A stretch of DNA of 25,256 nt from Hysterium pulicare CBS 123377 (taxonomy: Eukaryota; Ascomycota; Dothideomycetes; Hysteriales; Hysteriaceae), in the NCBI GenBank assembly GCA_000467715.1, contig AJFK01000123.1:1-25256 (forward strand), in the 5' to 3' direction. A program made the position numbers and the translations under genes. The notes below the pieces were generated by a model. That model was not told where the DNA came from. It saw only the letters and a list, made by a program, of their open reading frames with translations, and searched no databases. Each line of letters starts with the position of its first letter. Within the stretch, counting starts at the first letter, position 1. This document shows positions 9,543-21,383 of the stretch, piece by piece.

Positions 9543-10659
9543 GGCGAAGGAGCAATGAGGAAATAGGAAAGATGAACAATCAATGTATTCCAATAAATGG
9601 TCTTAGAAAGGCGTGAAACACAACGGAGCCAGCCAGAACAGGACAGCTTTTGAATCCGGGAAATGGATTGAGCGAAGCCCACTCGACGCTTGTCAAAGTG
9701 AAGAGATGAGGGAGAGGACGGTTGCCTTCGACTTGAGATAGAGTGGTTTATGTATCCTCTGCTTGTACCAGGCTGGGCTAAGCCACCTGCGGAATCCTCC
9801 TACAGTCAGTTCGAAGGGGAAGGTGTTTTCGATTGGCTTGTGGTGTTGGTGGTGCTTGGCAATTCGGCCAAGAAGGATTCTGTTCCACTGTGAAACACAA
9901 AGGCGTCATCGCTCGCGGGGGCCTTGAGCTACTGCAGTGGTGAGCTTAGGCTTCGAGTTGGCTTCACAAACAGCATTTGGGGAGGCGGCGGAGCGTCTGG
10001 TGCTGTGTCCCCCGCATTTGAGGCTTTTGCCAAAATTGAGCACGGTCCATGAATGCACTCCAAACCCATCATCCATGGGAAACCCATCGAAGCGGCATCG
10101 AGATTGGAAGCAGGCGCTGTGTGACGCCGTTATCAAGATTGATCGACTCACCTACAATAACAGCCCATCTATGCGTCAATACGAGTTGCAGCCACCTCCC
10201 GATGCATTTAAGCTTCCGCGCCCGCAAGACTGGCTGATGGAGCGCTGTATCGTTCTAAGCCTCATCTTCGCACTGTGCTTGTCGAGTTGATGCTGGAAGG
10301 ATCACTGATGAGATGTATGAACTGCAGATGCCGACCTCGGAAGCATCGTCGGCACCGGCCAATCACCGAGGGCTCGATGTTGCTGAGTACATCATCCCGC
10401 GACCGCTTGACCGTGTAAAGCAGGTCTACTCGAGCCACCAGAAGAGAAACACTTTGATTTCCCCTATGCGCAGGTATAGGCCAAATACGGCCCAGAGCCT
10501 TGTTAATAAAGCTTGCTCGCTCTGCCCTTGAAAATTTCCTTCCTCTTCAATTCTTTTTCTTCTTTCAACCTAGGAACTTACCTTACCCCACCACCACAAC
10601 ACCCCACGTGCAACGCTTGAGATTATCTGTTTACGATACCACCACGTCCAAACCCAACT
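9543..10659. promoter_or_regulatory. divergent promoter region between the AAA ATPase and ornithine aminotransferase genes
   Basis: These 1117 bp separate two outward-facing starts. A 117-codon plus frame at 9937-10290 and shorter ones inside it show no domain and are not called. The last 120 bp before the aminotransferase ATG are strongly pyrimidine-rich (from about 10535), followed by a CACCACCACAACACCCCACGTG stretch, a typical fungal 5' leader that includes one CACGTG box. Confidence 0.5.
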
Positions 10660-12269
10660 ATGGCTCCAGGCGCAGTCCAGAACGGTACGACGGCGAGCAA
10701 TGGAACCAGCCTCAAGCCTACCGCAAGATCATTCCATCCCACCGGCACCCCAGACCCTTCACGCTATCATGCATCATCGTCGACCGAAGCAGTCGCTACA
10801 GAGGCCACATACGCGGCGCACAACTACCATCCTCTGCCAATAGGTATGTTTAGGGATGATTCCTCGCTCCAGTTGGCCTCCTACTGACATGTTTAGTCTT
10901 CTCACGAGCAAGTGGCTGCTCGGTTTGGGATCCCGAAGGCAAACATTACCTCGATTTCCTCTCCGCATACAGCGCCGTAAACCAGGGTCATTGCCATCCG
11001 GAACTCGTTAAAGCGTTGACGGAACAAGCCTCAAGGTTAACCCTCAGTAGCCGCGCATTCTACAATGATGTGTTTCCGCGGTTTGCAGAGTTCGTCACCA
11101 AAACGTTCGGTTTTGACATGGTCTTGCCTATGAATACTGGTGCAGAGGCCGTGGAGACTGCAGTGAAGATTGCAAGAAAATGGGGCTACAAAGTGAAGGG
11201 AATACCACAAAATGAGGCACTAGTGTTCGGTGTTCAGGAGAACTTTCACGGACGAACTGTGAGTGTCTGATCTTACTAAATTTTCTTTCTGGACTGATGT
11301 TGACTCATCCAGTTTGCCGCAATCACCATGTCGTCCGATCCAGAATCTCGAGATAACTATGGGCCATACCTCCCTAACATTGGAAGCATCAATCCTTCCA
11401 CAAAACAACCAATCCGATATAACAACGTCGAGGATGTCCGCAATGTTCTAGAGGAACACGGGAAGAATACAGCTGCATTCCTAGTCGAGCCGATTCAGGG
11501 TGAGGCTGGTATCGTGGTTCCGGATGATAGTTATCTCCGCGAGGTGAAGGCGCTATGCGAAAAGCACAACGTGTTGCTAATTTGCGATGAAATTCAAACA
11601 GGCATTGCCCGTACGGGGAAAATGCTGTGTCATGAATGGAGTGGCATTAAGCCAGATCTTGTTTTACTGGGCAAAGCCATTTCTGGTGGCATGTATCCAG
11701 TATCCTGCGTGCTTGGCTCGAAGGAGATAATGCTCACTATCGAGCCGGGCACTCACGGCTCCACATATGGTGGTAATCCACTCGGTTCTGCTGTTGCCAT
11801 AAGAGCATTGGAGCTCATTCAGGAAGAAAATATGGTTGAGCGCGCCGAAAAGTTAGGCAACCTCTTCCGTGATGGGCTAAGGAACATCAACAATCCTATG
11901 ATCAAGACAATCCGTGGAAAGGGCCTACTGAACGCGATGGTCATTGACGAGGATAAGACAAACGGTCACAGCGCATGGGATCTGTGCATGCTCTTCAAGG
12001 AGAAGGGATTGTTGGTAGGAAGAGCCCTTAAGATTGCACATGTACAAGACGTATCAAGACAGAATACTGATAACGGAGGACAGGCGAAACCCACTCACCA
12101 GAACATTATCCGTCTAGCACCACCTTTGGTCATCACCGAACAAGAGATTCAGAATGCTCTTGATATCATCCGAGAGGCCATGGAGGAGCTTCCCCAATTA
12201 AAAGGAAAGAAGGAAGAAGAGATCCTGCCACCTGGTGAGAAGAATGTTCACATTGGGGTGGATAACTAG
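10660..12269 (+). CDS. CAR2: ornithine aminotransferase (L-ornithine:2-oxoacid), three exons, 500 aa
   Basis: Exons are 10660-10843, 10897-11258 and 11313-12269, with GT-AG introns of 53 and 54 nt. This class-III, PLP-dependent aminotransferase converts ornithine and 2-oxoglutarate to glutamate semialdehyde and glutamate in arginine breakdown and proline supply. Fungal forms are cytosolic. Seen: [18 protein letters not shown] near the N-terminus, cofactor-phosphate loop [13 protein letters not shown], the block [12 protein letters not shown], Asp274 in ICDEIQTG, the Schiff-base Lys303 in [13 protein letters not shown], and [15 protein letters not shown]-terminal NIIRLAPPL follows, preceded by the HVQDVSRQN-type insertion seen in fungal enzymes. 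The N-terminal 45 residues are Ser/Thr/Ala-rich and not conserved; total length is slightly above the usual 440-460. The ATG sits in CCAACTATGGCTCC. Confidence 0.95.
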
Positions 12270-13902
12270 GTCAAAAGTATGCCAGCAACTCGTCTTCAAT
12301 TCGTCAAGGTAATGAATTTAAGAACTACCTATATGTATGCTGTTACGTTCTCGTCCTGTAAAATATGAAATCGCATGTTGAGATGGCATCAAACGGGAAA
12401 GTACTATCTGTGGTTCGTAGCCTGGAAGAGCTCAAAGTTGAGGTAGCGTGCCTCGCCCGAATCGAAAAATTCAATTTCATGCCTTATTGGTGCTGTTTAG
12501 CATTACCTACCGCATAAGGGAGGCGAAAATGCAACCGCCGTTCAAAAGCAATTTCTCATTGGACAACTTGCATCAATGCAGGTAGAGTCGTTGCCCGTTC
12601 TGAAAAACATCCCTTCACTTGGGTGAGAGCGATGCTTAGTGCTGACACAACCAACTGCTTCGCTGGACCATTAGTAGAGGTCACTCAAGTGTTTAAGGGG
12701 CTGTACAATCATAATAGCCAGAGGTATATAAGTGCTTGTGAGACTCGAAGTCTTGTGTGCGACGTTGAAATGTCCGTGTGTACTGTCCGACCTGGACCTG
12801 TTTTGTTGACCATGGTTCGTTGACGTTTGCCGACGACACCTCTTCTTGACCTATCGTCAACAGGCTGCTGCCTTGAAATCTTCCTCTTACACATTCTCAT
12901 GGCTAACTCGTTCACAATCAACCCTCGTAATCTAGGCTCCAGCGCGTCGGAGCCTGAGTCCGCCTCCGTGTGCCGATTCCGGCTACCTGGCATGATCCTT
13001 ATTGATGAATCCTCATTCCCAGGTTGAAAGGTCCAGAAACGGAGGGACATCGCAGTGTATTCCACCGAGAACCACAGGACAACAGCGTCATGCGTAGTTA
13101 AGTGCTGGGACAAGGTCTTAAGAGCCAACATGGCATTCGATTCTGGTATGCACGTCGACGGGTCTCCAAGGCCGCGGCAAAGACGGCAACGGCAGTTGCT
13201 GCAGTAGTCTGCCCAGATATCACACCGCAAGACAAGAGGGGGGTAAAGAAACACGAATTCATTTGGCTTACGAGAGGTACCAAAAGGGAGCCTGGCGTAT
13301 GAAGGTTCCTCCGAAGGCCTCTTAGATGGAAAGCATGCTCGGCTGGGATCCGCAGAGACCCATCCCATCACCCTCCGCGATCTTTGCGAGCCGCCGCTAA
13401 CGAGCACCGGTCCAAAGCTTAGTGCATCTGAAGCTTTCGTCTCGCACTCACGTTCCCGAAAAACTCGAAGACATCTAAAAGCACGAGACTCCCAGAATCC
13501 GGGCTCAGCAGTTTCAGAACGCGAAGAGTACCCGGTTATGGCGCTGCAATTAATTTGTTTCTGCGCTCATTACCAAACGCTGCATGTCCTGGGAGCCCGA
13601 ATACTCGGCGTGTGGTGAAAATTACGCATCTCGGCCGCACGGGAGATAAAAAGTCCCGACGCCTCAATGAGGCAACACATTTCTTTGACAAACTAGCGAC
13701 CCCGGATTGTGCTTCGCTTTGCGACGCTTGCCATTGGTGATTCGTACCTCCGTTTGGGGACCGACATTAGTTTTACAGTCGGCGTTTTGTGAATCATCTA
13801 CCTCATCACTCCGAGGTATATGTACTACCTTGGTTGCCTCCCACCATGGCGTTCCTCAAGCTTCGTCAATAACACCCCGATTTCTCCTCTTTCACCCCAA
13901 CC
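12270..13902. other. long spacer upstream of the ABC transporter, no supported gene
   Basis: This 1.6-kb stretch includes the 3' flank of the aminotransferase and the promoter of the ABCC transporter. The only long frame is a 232-codon minus ORF at 12709-13407. It is rich in Arg, Ser and Cys, has no domain, and ends in a run without features. I regard it as probably fortuitous but cannot exclude it. The last 60 bp before the transporter ATG are C/T-rich. No repeat, tRNA or transposon end is visible. Confidence 0.4.
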
Positions 13903-16900
13903 ATGTCAAGCTCTTCCATTGATGAGAAAGAGAAAGACTGGCGCCACAGTAACCCAGAAGCCGGTGAGGCTCCCGACAAACAATACGAGGCCATCGTGAC
14001 GGAGCCGCTCGAAGTGGTGAGCACCGACAAGGAACTCGAAGCTTTCGAAAAGCAGAGTGCCCGTAGACATCTCTCGCGGACTCAGAGTCGCGCCACTGGG
14101 ACCACTGGCATCTCCGAATACAGCGAAGATGCCGACTCTGTGAAGAGTCAGCGCAAGAAGAAAAAATGGTACAAGCGGATGAATCCTCTCAAATGGGGGG
14201 CAAAACCACCGGTGCCGGAGACAAAACAGGCCAGCAGAGAGTATACTGCCGGGTTCTTAAGTTTGATGACATTCCAATGGATGGCTCCACTTATGAATGT
14301 AAGTAAGATTTTAGTTGCGATTGGTTGATTTTTCGCTAATCTAGCTGTCCGGTATAGGTTGGGTATCAACGACCTCTTGAATACAACGACTTGTGGACCG
14401 TCAATCCGGACAGAAGCGCGGACGTACTAGCCGTTAAGCTGAAAGCCAACTTCAAGAACCGGATCGACAAGGGGAGCAAACGACCACTACTGGGCGCTCT
14501 TTTTGACACTTTCAAAGTCGAATTCCTCGTCGGCGGCGCCTGCCAGCTCACTGCTAGTATTGTCCAGTCCGTGGCGCCTTACATTCTCCGATTTTTGATC
14601 ACTTTCTCGCAGCAAGCCTACTTCGCGGAACGCTCCGGACGACCTCCGCCACACCTTGGACGGGGAATCGGCTTGGTGGTCGGCGTCACACTCATGCAAT
14701 GCACGCAAAGCATAGCCACGAATCATTTTATGTACCGCGGTATGATGGTTGGCGGCCAAGCCAGAGCTGTTTTGATGGCCGTTATTTTCGATAAGGCAAT
14801 GAAACTTTCAGGCAGAGCTAAAGCTGGTGGCAAAGCGCTCGGGACGCCTCCTCCGGAGATCAAACCGGGAAGTGAGGAGGAGATAAAATGGTATAAGAAG
14901 ATGTTGCGCAAGAAGCGAAAGGAAGTGAAGGCTGATCCAGAAGGCGTCCAGGGAGATGGCCGGGGTTGGAGTAATGGGAGGATCATCAACCTGATGTCTA
15001 CAGACACATATCGTGTTGACCTGGCCTGCGGTTTCTTCCACATGATCTGGACCTCTCCAATCGCTATTCTGGTGACCATAGCTCTGCTTCTCGTCAATCT
15101 TACATACAGTGCTCTTTCCGGTCTTGGCCTTTTGATGATCGTCATGCCTCTGCTGGGTCGTGCAGTGAGGAGCCTTTTCGCCAGGAGAATGAAAATCAAT
15201 AAGATCACCGACCAGAGAGTCAGTCTGACTCAAGAAATCTTGCAGGGCGTTCGTTTTGTCAAATATTTCGGTTGGGAGACCAGCTTTCTGAACCGGATTA
15301 GTGCGATTCGTAAGAAGGAGATCAGGGGCGTCCAATTCCTTCTGGGCATTCGTAATGCTATTTTGGCTATCGGCATGTCTATGCCGGTCTTCGCTTCGAT
15401 GTTGTCTTTCATCACATATTCTCTGTCGAATCATTCTCTCAACCCAGCACCGATTTTCTCCTCACTCGCGCTGTTCAACTCTCTGCGTCTGCCATTGAAC
15501 TTTCTTCCGCTGGTCATTGGACAGGTCATTGATGCCGCTGGCTCTCTCAAACGCATCCAAGAATTTCTTCTGGCAGAAGAAGCAGAGGAAGATGTCGAAT
15601 GGGATTATGGAAACAAGGATGCTGTAGTCCTGAAGCACGCCGACTTTACCTGGGAAAGGAATTCGACGCAGGAAACAGAAGATGTCTTGGCCAAGGGACC
15701 AACGAAGAAGGAGAGGAAAGAAACAGCCAAAGCCGAAAAGAGAGCTAGCAAGGCGGAGAATGCCCTTGCCAAGGAAATCGGTGGTCGACCCAATACTTCT
15801 GACACCTCGGAGGAGGAAGAGCCTTTCAAACTGCACGGAATTGATCTCACAATTGGACGGAATGAATTGCTTGCCGTCATTGGTACAGTAGGATCTGGCA
15901 AAAGCTCCGTACTGGCTGCACTAGCTGGTGATATGCGGAAAACTTCCGGAGGAGTCGTCCTGGGCGCCTCTCGTGCATTTTGTCCTCAGTATGCGTGGAT
16001 CCAGAATGCTACCGTCAAAGAAAACATCGTTTTTGGAAAAGACTTCAAGTCGGACTGGTACAATAAAGTCATTGATGCATGCGCCTTGCGTCCTGACTTG
16101 GAAATGCTTCCCAATGGAGATCAGACGGAAATTGGCGAACGAGGCATCACGGTCTCCGGAGGCCAAAAGCAACGACTCAATATCGCCCGTGCCATATACT
16201 TTGATGCAGACATCGTCCTCATGGATGATCCTCTCTCGGCTGTCGATGCGCACGTAGGCCGTCACATCATGGACAATGCGATCTGCGGACTACTCAAGGA
16301 CAAATGCCGGATATTGGCCACTCACCAACTTCACGTTCTGAACCGCTGTGACAGGATAGTCTGGGTTCAAGACGGTCGCATTGCCGCCATTGACACTTTC
16401 GATAACCTGATGTCTCACAACGAGGACTTCGTTAAGCTCATGTCGACTACATCGAGCGAAGAAAAGAAAGAAGACGAGGACCTTATCAACGAAGATGGAG
16501 TTGAAGAGGAAAAGAAAGTTAACAAGAAACGAAAATCGAAGAAGGCACCCCAACTCATGACAACCGAGGAGCGAGCGGTGAAGAGCGTATCCTGGAGTGT
16601 ATGGATGGCCTACATCAGAGCTGGCGGCGGTGTTTGGGTAGCACCACTTGTTGTCATACTTCTCGTCGGCTCCCAAGGAGCAAATATCGCCACCAGCTTG
16701 TGGCTCTCGTGGTGGACATCGGGAAAATTTGGTCTTGCTGAGGCCACCTACGTGAGTCCTTGCTGTACTTACAATTCAGAATCAAGCTAACATATTCCCA
16801 GATCGGTGTATATACCGCATTAGGTGTTATGCAGTCAGTGCTCATGTTTGGCTTCTCAATTGCTGTCTCCGTTTTTGGGACAGAAGCCGGTAAAGTTATG

Positions 16901-18385
16901 CTCCACCGAGCCATTTATCGTGTCCTTCGAGCCCCGATGTCATTCTTCGATACAACCCCGCTCGGACGTATTACCAATCGCTTCTCCAAAGACATCGATG
17001 TCATGGACAACACACTCACGGACGCTATCCGAATGTATTTCATGACTTTGGCCATGATCATCTCAGTGTTTATCCTCATCATTGTTTACTTCCATTATTT
17101 CGCCATTGCGCTAGGGCCCCTCTTCTGCGTCTTCCTATTGTCCGCGGCTTATTACCGAGCGTCAGCAAGAGAGATCAAGCGTCACGAATCGGTTCTCCGC
17201 AGCAGCGTCTTCGCTCGATTCAGCGAGGCCGTTGTTGGAACAGCCACAATCAGAGCATATGGACTTCAAACCCAATTTTCCAGATCAGTGCGCGCTGCCA
17301 TTGACGACATGAACAGCGCCTACTACTTGACCTTTGCGAATCAAAGGTGGCTTAGTATGCGTTTGGATGTCATTGGTATCTTACTTGTGTTTACTACCGG
17401 TATTCTGGTGGTCACGTCGAGGTTCTCGGTCAATCCCAGTATTGGCGGCCTCGTGCTTTCCTACATTCTCACCATTGTTCAAATGATCCAATTTACAGTG
17501 CGACAACTTGCCGAAGTAGAAAACAACATGAACGCAACAGAACGTATCCACCACTACGGCACGGAATTGGAACAGGAGGCGCCCCTCCAGCTGGGTGAAG
17601 TCAGACCGACATGGCCAGAGCATGGAGAAATTGTTTTCAACGATGTGCAAATGCGTTACAGAGATGGTCTTCCGTTGGTTCTCCAAGGGCTCAACATGCA
17701 TGTTGCAGCAGGGGAACGCATCGGCGTCGTCGGTCGAACCGGCGCAGGAAAGTCCAGCATCATGAGTGCTCTCTTCCGATTAGTAGAGCTATCCGGCGGA
17801 TCTATCACCATTGATGGTGTTAACATCAGCACCATCGGATTACACAACCTACGTTCGAAGCTGTCGATTATCCCTCAAGACCCGACTCTATTCCGGGGCA
17901 CGATCCGATCGAACCTCGACCCCTTCAATGAGCACACCGATCTCGAACTGTGGTCAGCTCTTCGCCAAGCAGATTTAGTATCGAACGAGACGACCATGGA
18001 TGACAAGTCCGGACGGATCCACCTCGACACTGTCGTAGAAGAAGAAGGATTGAACTTCTCGCTTGGCCAACGGCAACTGATGGCACTCGCTAGAGCCTTG
18101 GTCCGTAACTCCCAGATCATTGTCTGCGACGAAGCCACCAGCTCCGTCGATTTCGAAACCGACCAGAAGATCCAACGGACCATCGTGGAGGGCTTCAAGG
18201 GCAAGACTCTGCTTTGCATTGCCCATCGTTTGAAGACCATCATCAATTACGATCGCATCTGTGTCATGGACGCGGGGCAGATCGCCGAACTCGACTCGCC
18301 TTCGAACTTGTATGATGCTGGAGGCATTTTCAGAAGCATGTGCGATCGCAGTGGCATTCGCAGAGAAGACTTCTTCCAGCATTGA
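13903..18385 (+). CDS. ABCC-family full ABC transporter, Yor1-like, three exons, 1457 aa
   Basis: Exons are 13903-14298, 14358-16751 and 16802-18385; the introns (59 and 50 nt, GT-AG) are phase 0. The order is a charged N-terminus without an extra TMD0, then TMD1 (about 188-510), NBD1, TMD2 (about 890-1170) and NBD2. NBD1 has Walker A GTVGSGKS (641-648), signature VSGGQ (731-735) and Walker B LMDDPLSAVD (D755, with Asp in place of the catalytic Glu, usual for ABCC). NBD2 has Walker A GRTGAGKS (1241-1248), signature-like FSLGQ (1349-1353), Walker B with D1373/E1374, and the H-loop in IAHRLKT. Yor1-type transporters are plasma-membrane drug and organic-anion exporters; the substrate here is unknown. 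Lys/Glu-rich insertions lie before and after NBD1 and in a TMD1 loop (KKMLRKKRKEVK), all predicted cytosolic. The start is ATG in CCAACCATGTC. Confidence 0.95.
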
Positions 18386-19754
18386 ATGAGCATTTTAGGC
18401 CGTTAATGTGTAGTCATTGTGTTGGATTATAAAATTTGCCATGAAGATTTTGGACAGACTAGAGAGAGTCAGCTGGAGGATTCTTCGCTGGATACCACGT
18501 TTCTGGGCATTGTTGGCGGCGTTCTCAATTGGATTTAAAAAGGGCTTTTTTGGCACGCCTCTCAATATTCGAGGATATACCATATATTCAGCTTTTATAT
18601 AGTAGAAATCTTGTAATAGGCAGTAACGATAACTCAATGACATATTTTCCCAGGTAACTCGCACTTGATGGCTGGAAACGATGTCTTCTTCGTCGGAAAT
18701 GATGAATGTCGAAAAGCATAGGCATCCGCGGCAGGATCATTGTTCCGGCGCCGGGGCCTGATTGTTGAGGCAAAGTCTTTCATTTTTCATTAGCAAGCGT
18801 GGAAGGGTGATTTGTGCTGCAGCATGTCGGCGGGCCTAACTCGTTCCGTCTGGGAGCTTCTGGCAGCGCCCTGTTCTAGAACCGAGATGAAGCTAGGCCC
18901 GGGCGGGATTGCCTCGCTAACGCAAGGCACCGTGCGGCATCAATCTGGACTCCCGTCCGCATCCAGCAGGCGGCTGGCAAGATAGCAACTGCCAAGGCCA
19001 GCTGAGGTAGTACCACACTACCACTCTCTCCCCGCAGAAACCTTGAGTCAACTGGGCTTCCGCTTCCTGCATCTCCATCGCACGACGAACCCACGTGCAT
19101 GCTCGAGGGCTGGTGGAGGTGCTGTTGTGCCAGCTCATTTAACCAAATGAAACAGTGCTATGGCGAGTGACGTCTGTCGCAATCTCGCTCTAACTCGATC
19201 CAGCGCGCAGGCATAGCGCTGGAGCTAGTCTTGACCAACCGGGGACACGCCAAGACCGAGTTTGCTGCACCATGCATGCTCTTCACCAACCTGAAGAGCC
19301 AATATTGCCCACGCTCAAGCCTCACCCGTTGCCTTCCTCTTAACCAACTGTTCCTCCTTCGCTCTGAACCTCTCCTTCAATTGACCTTGTTTTCTTGCAC
19401 TTGCACAAACCCACGGTCGTAGCTGACGCAGGACGATTTAGCTACCCACACAACCACGACTGCTATTAGGAGAGCCCAGCCACCGCCTTCGTCCTACTTT
19501 CGTTGAGCTCCCCCTCGAATTTCAACCTCACGTCTTGGCCACATGTTGAGCCTCGCTATTTAATTTGACCACTTCCAACAGAGGTCATCTCGTCAATTGT
19601 TCTGTGTTGTGCTTGCGTCTCTGCATTTCGTCACGCTCAAGTCTCGTCATTGACATCGACCTCCTTATCTCAATACCCATTCACCCGACTCACTGGAGCC
19701 CTTCTCTCCATCAGCTGAGCTCACGAACCGACATTCAGCTGCACTTATCTCACC
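18386..19754. other. spacer and long 5' leader region
   Basis: To about 18660 this is the AT-richer 3' flank of the transporter. Between 18820 and 19130 it is GC-rich with short overlapping minus frames that have no domain. From about 19300 to the next ATG it is strongly C/T-rich with many TCACC/CTTC words, as in a long fungal 5' leader or promoter. No RNA gene or repeat is seen. Confidence 0.45.
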
Positions 19755-20333
19755 ATGTCTACTAACGAGAGGACCACGTTCGGTGCTACACTCGAGACAC
19801 CAAATTCCGCCGAGAAACTCCAGTCACCTCCCCAAATCCGACCAATGCCTTCAACAGAGAGCGCCTTCTCCAATACTCCCTCCATCGACCCTGCACGTAC
19901 TCCGACTGAAGGGCACGATCCCTCGAACCCCTTTTCCGCCTTTTACAAGCACCCAGACGCCCGTCGTTCGATGGATGAGGCCATCACCCCCCACAGCAAG
20001 ACACATTTGGACGTCTATGAGAAGGATCTCGAGTCTGGCTTGCCCATCTCAGCCACAACGTCGAACGCCCCAAAGGTCTCCGTCGATGGCCGTGTGAAGG
20101 AGTGCACCATGTGGCCTTCAAGGCAAACAATGATGGAGAAGGCTAAGGCTCGGAAGAGAGAACGCGGCCTCTTTCGCAACCTCAGTAGCAAACAGAAGCT
20201 CTGGGTGAAGATTCTCATCGCTCTGTTCATCGTTGCTGCCGCTGTTGGTCTTGGTGTGGGCATATCAAGAGCCGTTGGTGGAGGTGTGTGGGCTGGCAAT
20301 GGTCACAGCAAGCAGATACCCGACTCGCATTGA
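19755..20333 (+). CDS. conserved-looking fungal protein with one C-terminal membrane anchor, 192 aa
   Basis: This is a single-exon frame, ATG in CACCATGTC to TGA. Residues 1-110 are Pro/Ser/Thr-rich and probably disordered. Residues 108-150 are basic and look conserved (VDGRVKECTMWPSRQTMMEK, then KARKRERG). Residues 151-170 form a clear membrane helix (VKILIALFIVAAAVGLGVGI), followed by a short Gly-rich tail. The layout suggests a tail-anchored-type single-span protein with a cytosolic N-terminus. I recognise the general type (small single-span proteins common in Pezizomycotina) but no named family or function. Codon use is C-ending and regular, which supports a real gene. Confidence 0.8.
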   Translation: MSTNERTTFGATLETPNSAEKLQSPPQIRPMPSTESAFSNTPSIDPARTPTEGHDPSNPFSAFYKHPDARRSMDEAITPHSKTHLDVYEKDLESGLPISATTSNAPKVSVDGRVKECTMWPSRQTMMEKAKARKRERGLFRNLSSKQKLWVKILIALFIVAAAVGLGVGISRAVGGGVWAGNGHSKQIPDSH

Positions 20334-20355
20334 GTGTCACCATGCATTGCTTCGG

Positions 20356-20406
20356 GTACGTACTTTTACTACAGTACAACTATGACCCTTACTGACCCAC
20401 GGTTAG
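20356..20406 (+). other. probable 3'UTR intron of the single-span protein gene
   Basis: A GTACGT donor at 20356, a CTTACTGACCC branch-like sequence and a GTTAG acceptor ending at 20406 give a 51-nt intron. It starts 23 nt after the stop codon, within the size range of the other introns here. That distance is below the usual threshold for exon-junction-triggered decay. Confidence 0.4.
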
Positions 20407-21113
20407 CTTCGTACTTTGTTCATACTCTTACGATTCGTCTCGGGCTCTGCATTGCCATCCCACCTTTATTCGTATAGACCGACTTTACATCTTATGGTGT
20501 TCTTCTTACCACAAAAATCTTTACGTCCATTCACGAACTTCTACCTGGAGGCATCTAATACAAAGCGTGGTCAGCACATGTCGGCCTATTGTCACCGACT
20601 GGCTATCGTTTCTATTCCTCGCCTCCACTACGACGACTATACCACTGTTAAATTCCAGGAACTCGGTGTTGCTTCTTCGAGCTTTTTTTGGCGTCGGACA
20701 AACATTGCATATCCAACAAACATATCCACCTCCATCCATGTAGTTGCGGCTCATTCAGTTCATAACGACCTTCTCGATATCCCCTTTTTTTGTCTAACTT
20801 TATCGTTGTTCTAATACGGGGAGCTTCTTGTCTTTTGCTTTCCTTTTCTGTAAATACCTTTTTCTCTCTCTCTTAACTGTGAGCCATGGCTGGTTTGGGA
20901 AGTAAGGAGTAATTGCGGGTAGATTACTCGGGGTTTGCCATCATAGAAGCGTGGCATACAAATGACGAAAGTACAATATTTTCACATGGAACAATACCTT
21001 TTTGCTCTTCTTAATCGTTTGGTTTGGTGAATGCGCTATTTTGTTGATGGGATGCAGGTAACCACGGCACTGCACGCAGCCTTCCCTGAGGACGACGTGT
21101 ACTATGGTATGGT
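20407..21113. other. 3' flank and spacer
   Basis: It is a T-rich 3' region with long pyrimidine tracts (about 20780-20875), then plain spacer. Short frames on both strands show no domain. No RNA gene is seen. Confidence 0.45.
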
Positions 21114-21383
21114 ATGGTTTGCGTTCCACCTGAACTCGGTACCACATACGCCTCCCGTCCCAACGCCCCATCATTCGAAATCCCTCACATCCGCGAATAC
21201 CTCTTACCACAAGAACCTGACGACGCCTTCCTGACGCCTCGGCCTCTAACTCGCATCGACTCTATATGCAAGATCGGCATATACCCAGACCCCGTTTCAT
21301 CAGGTGCCGGGGTATTCGCAATGCTAAACATGCTCGCTACAATGCTAAACGTTCTTGCCTTCAGATGGCTTGGCGTTGTTTGA
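21114..21383 (+). CDS. short ORF or gene fragment, 89 aa, unrecognised
   Basis: An ATG-to-TGA frame with C-rich third positions over most of its length encodes VPPELGTTYASRPNAP, then FEIPHIREYLLPQEPDDAFLTPRP, and ends in a weakly hydrophobic segment (MLNMLATMLNVLAF). Just upstream, another frame (21031 onward) also reads protein-like up to AFPEDDVYYGM. A TGGTATGG duplication at the junction could have shifted the frame. This suggests the 3' remnant of a gene rather than a whole one. No domain is recognised. Support is codon use and composition only. Confidence 0.25.
   Translation: MVCVPPELGTTYASRPNAPSFEIPHIREYLLPQEPDDAFLTPRPLTRIDSICKIGIYPDPVSSGAGVFAMLNMLATMLNVLAFRWLGVV

Noticed and set aside
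9937-10290. 117-codon plus ORF between the AAA and aminotransferase genes
   Set aside because: Lies in the divergent promoter region, with no recognisable motif and no other support.
12709-13407. 232-codon minus ORF in the spacer before the ABC transporter
   Set aside because: Long but Arg/Ser/Cys-rich with no motif, no conserved block and no promoter signs; kept only as a remark in the spacer entry.
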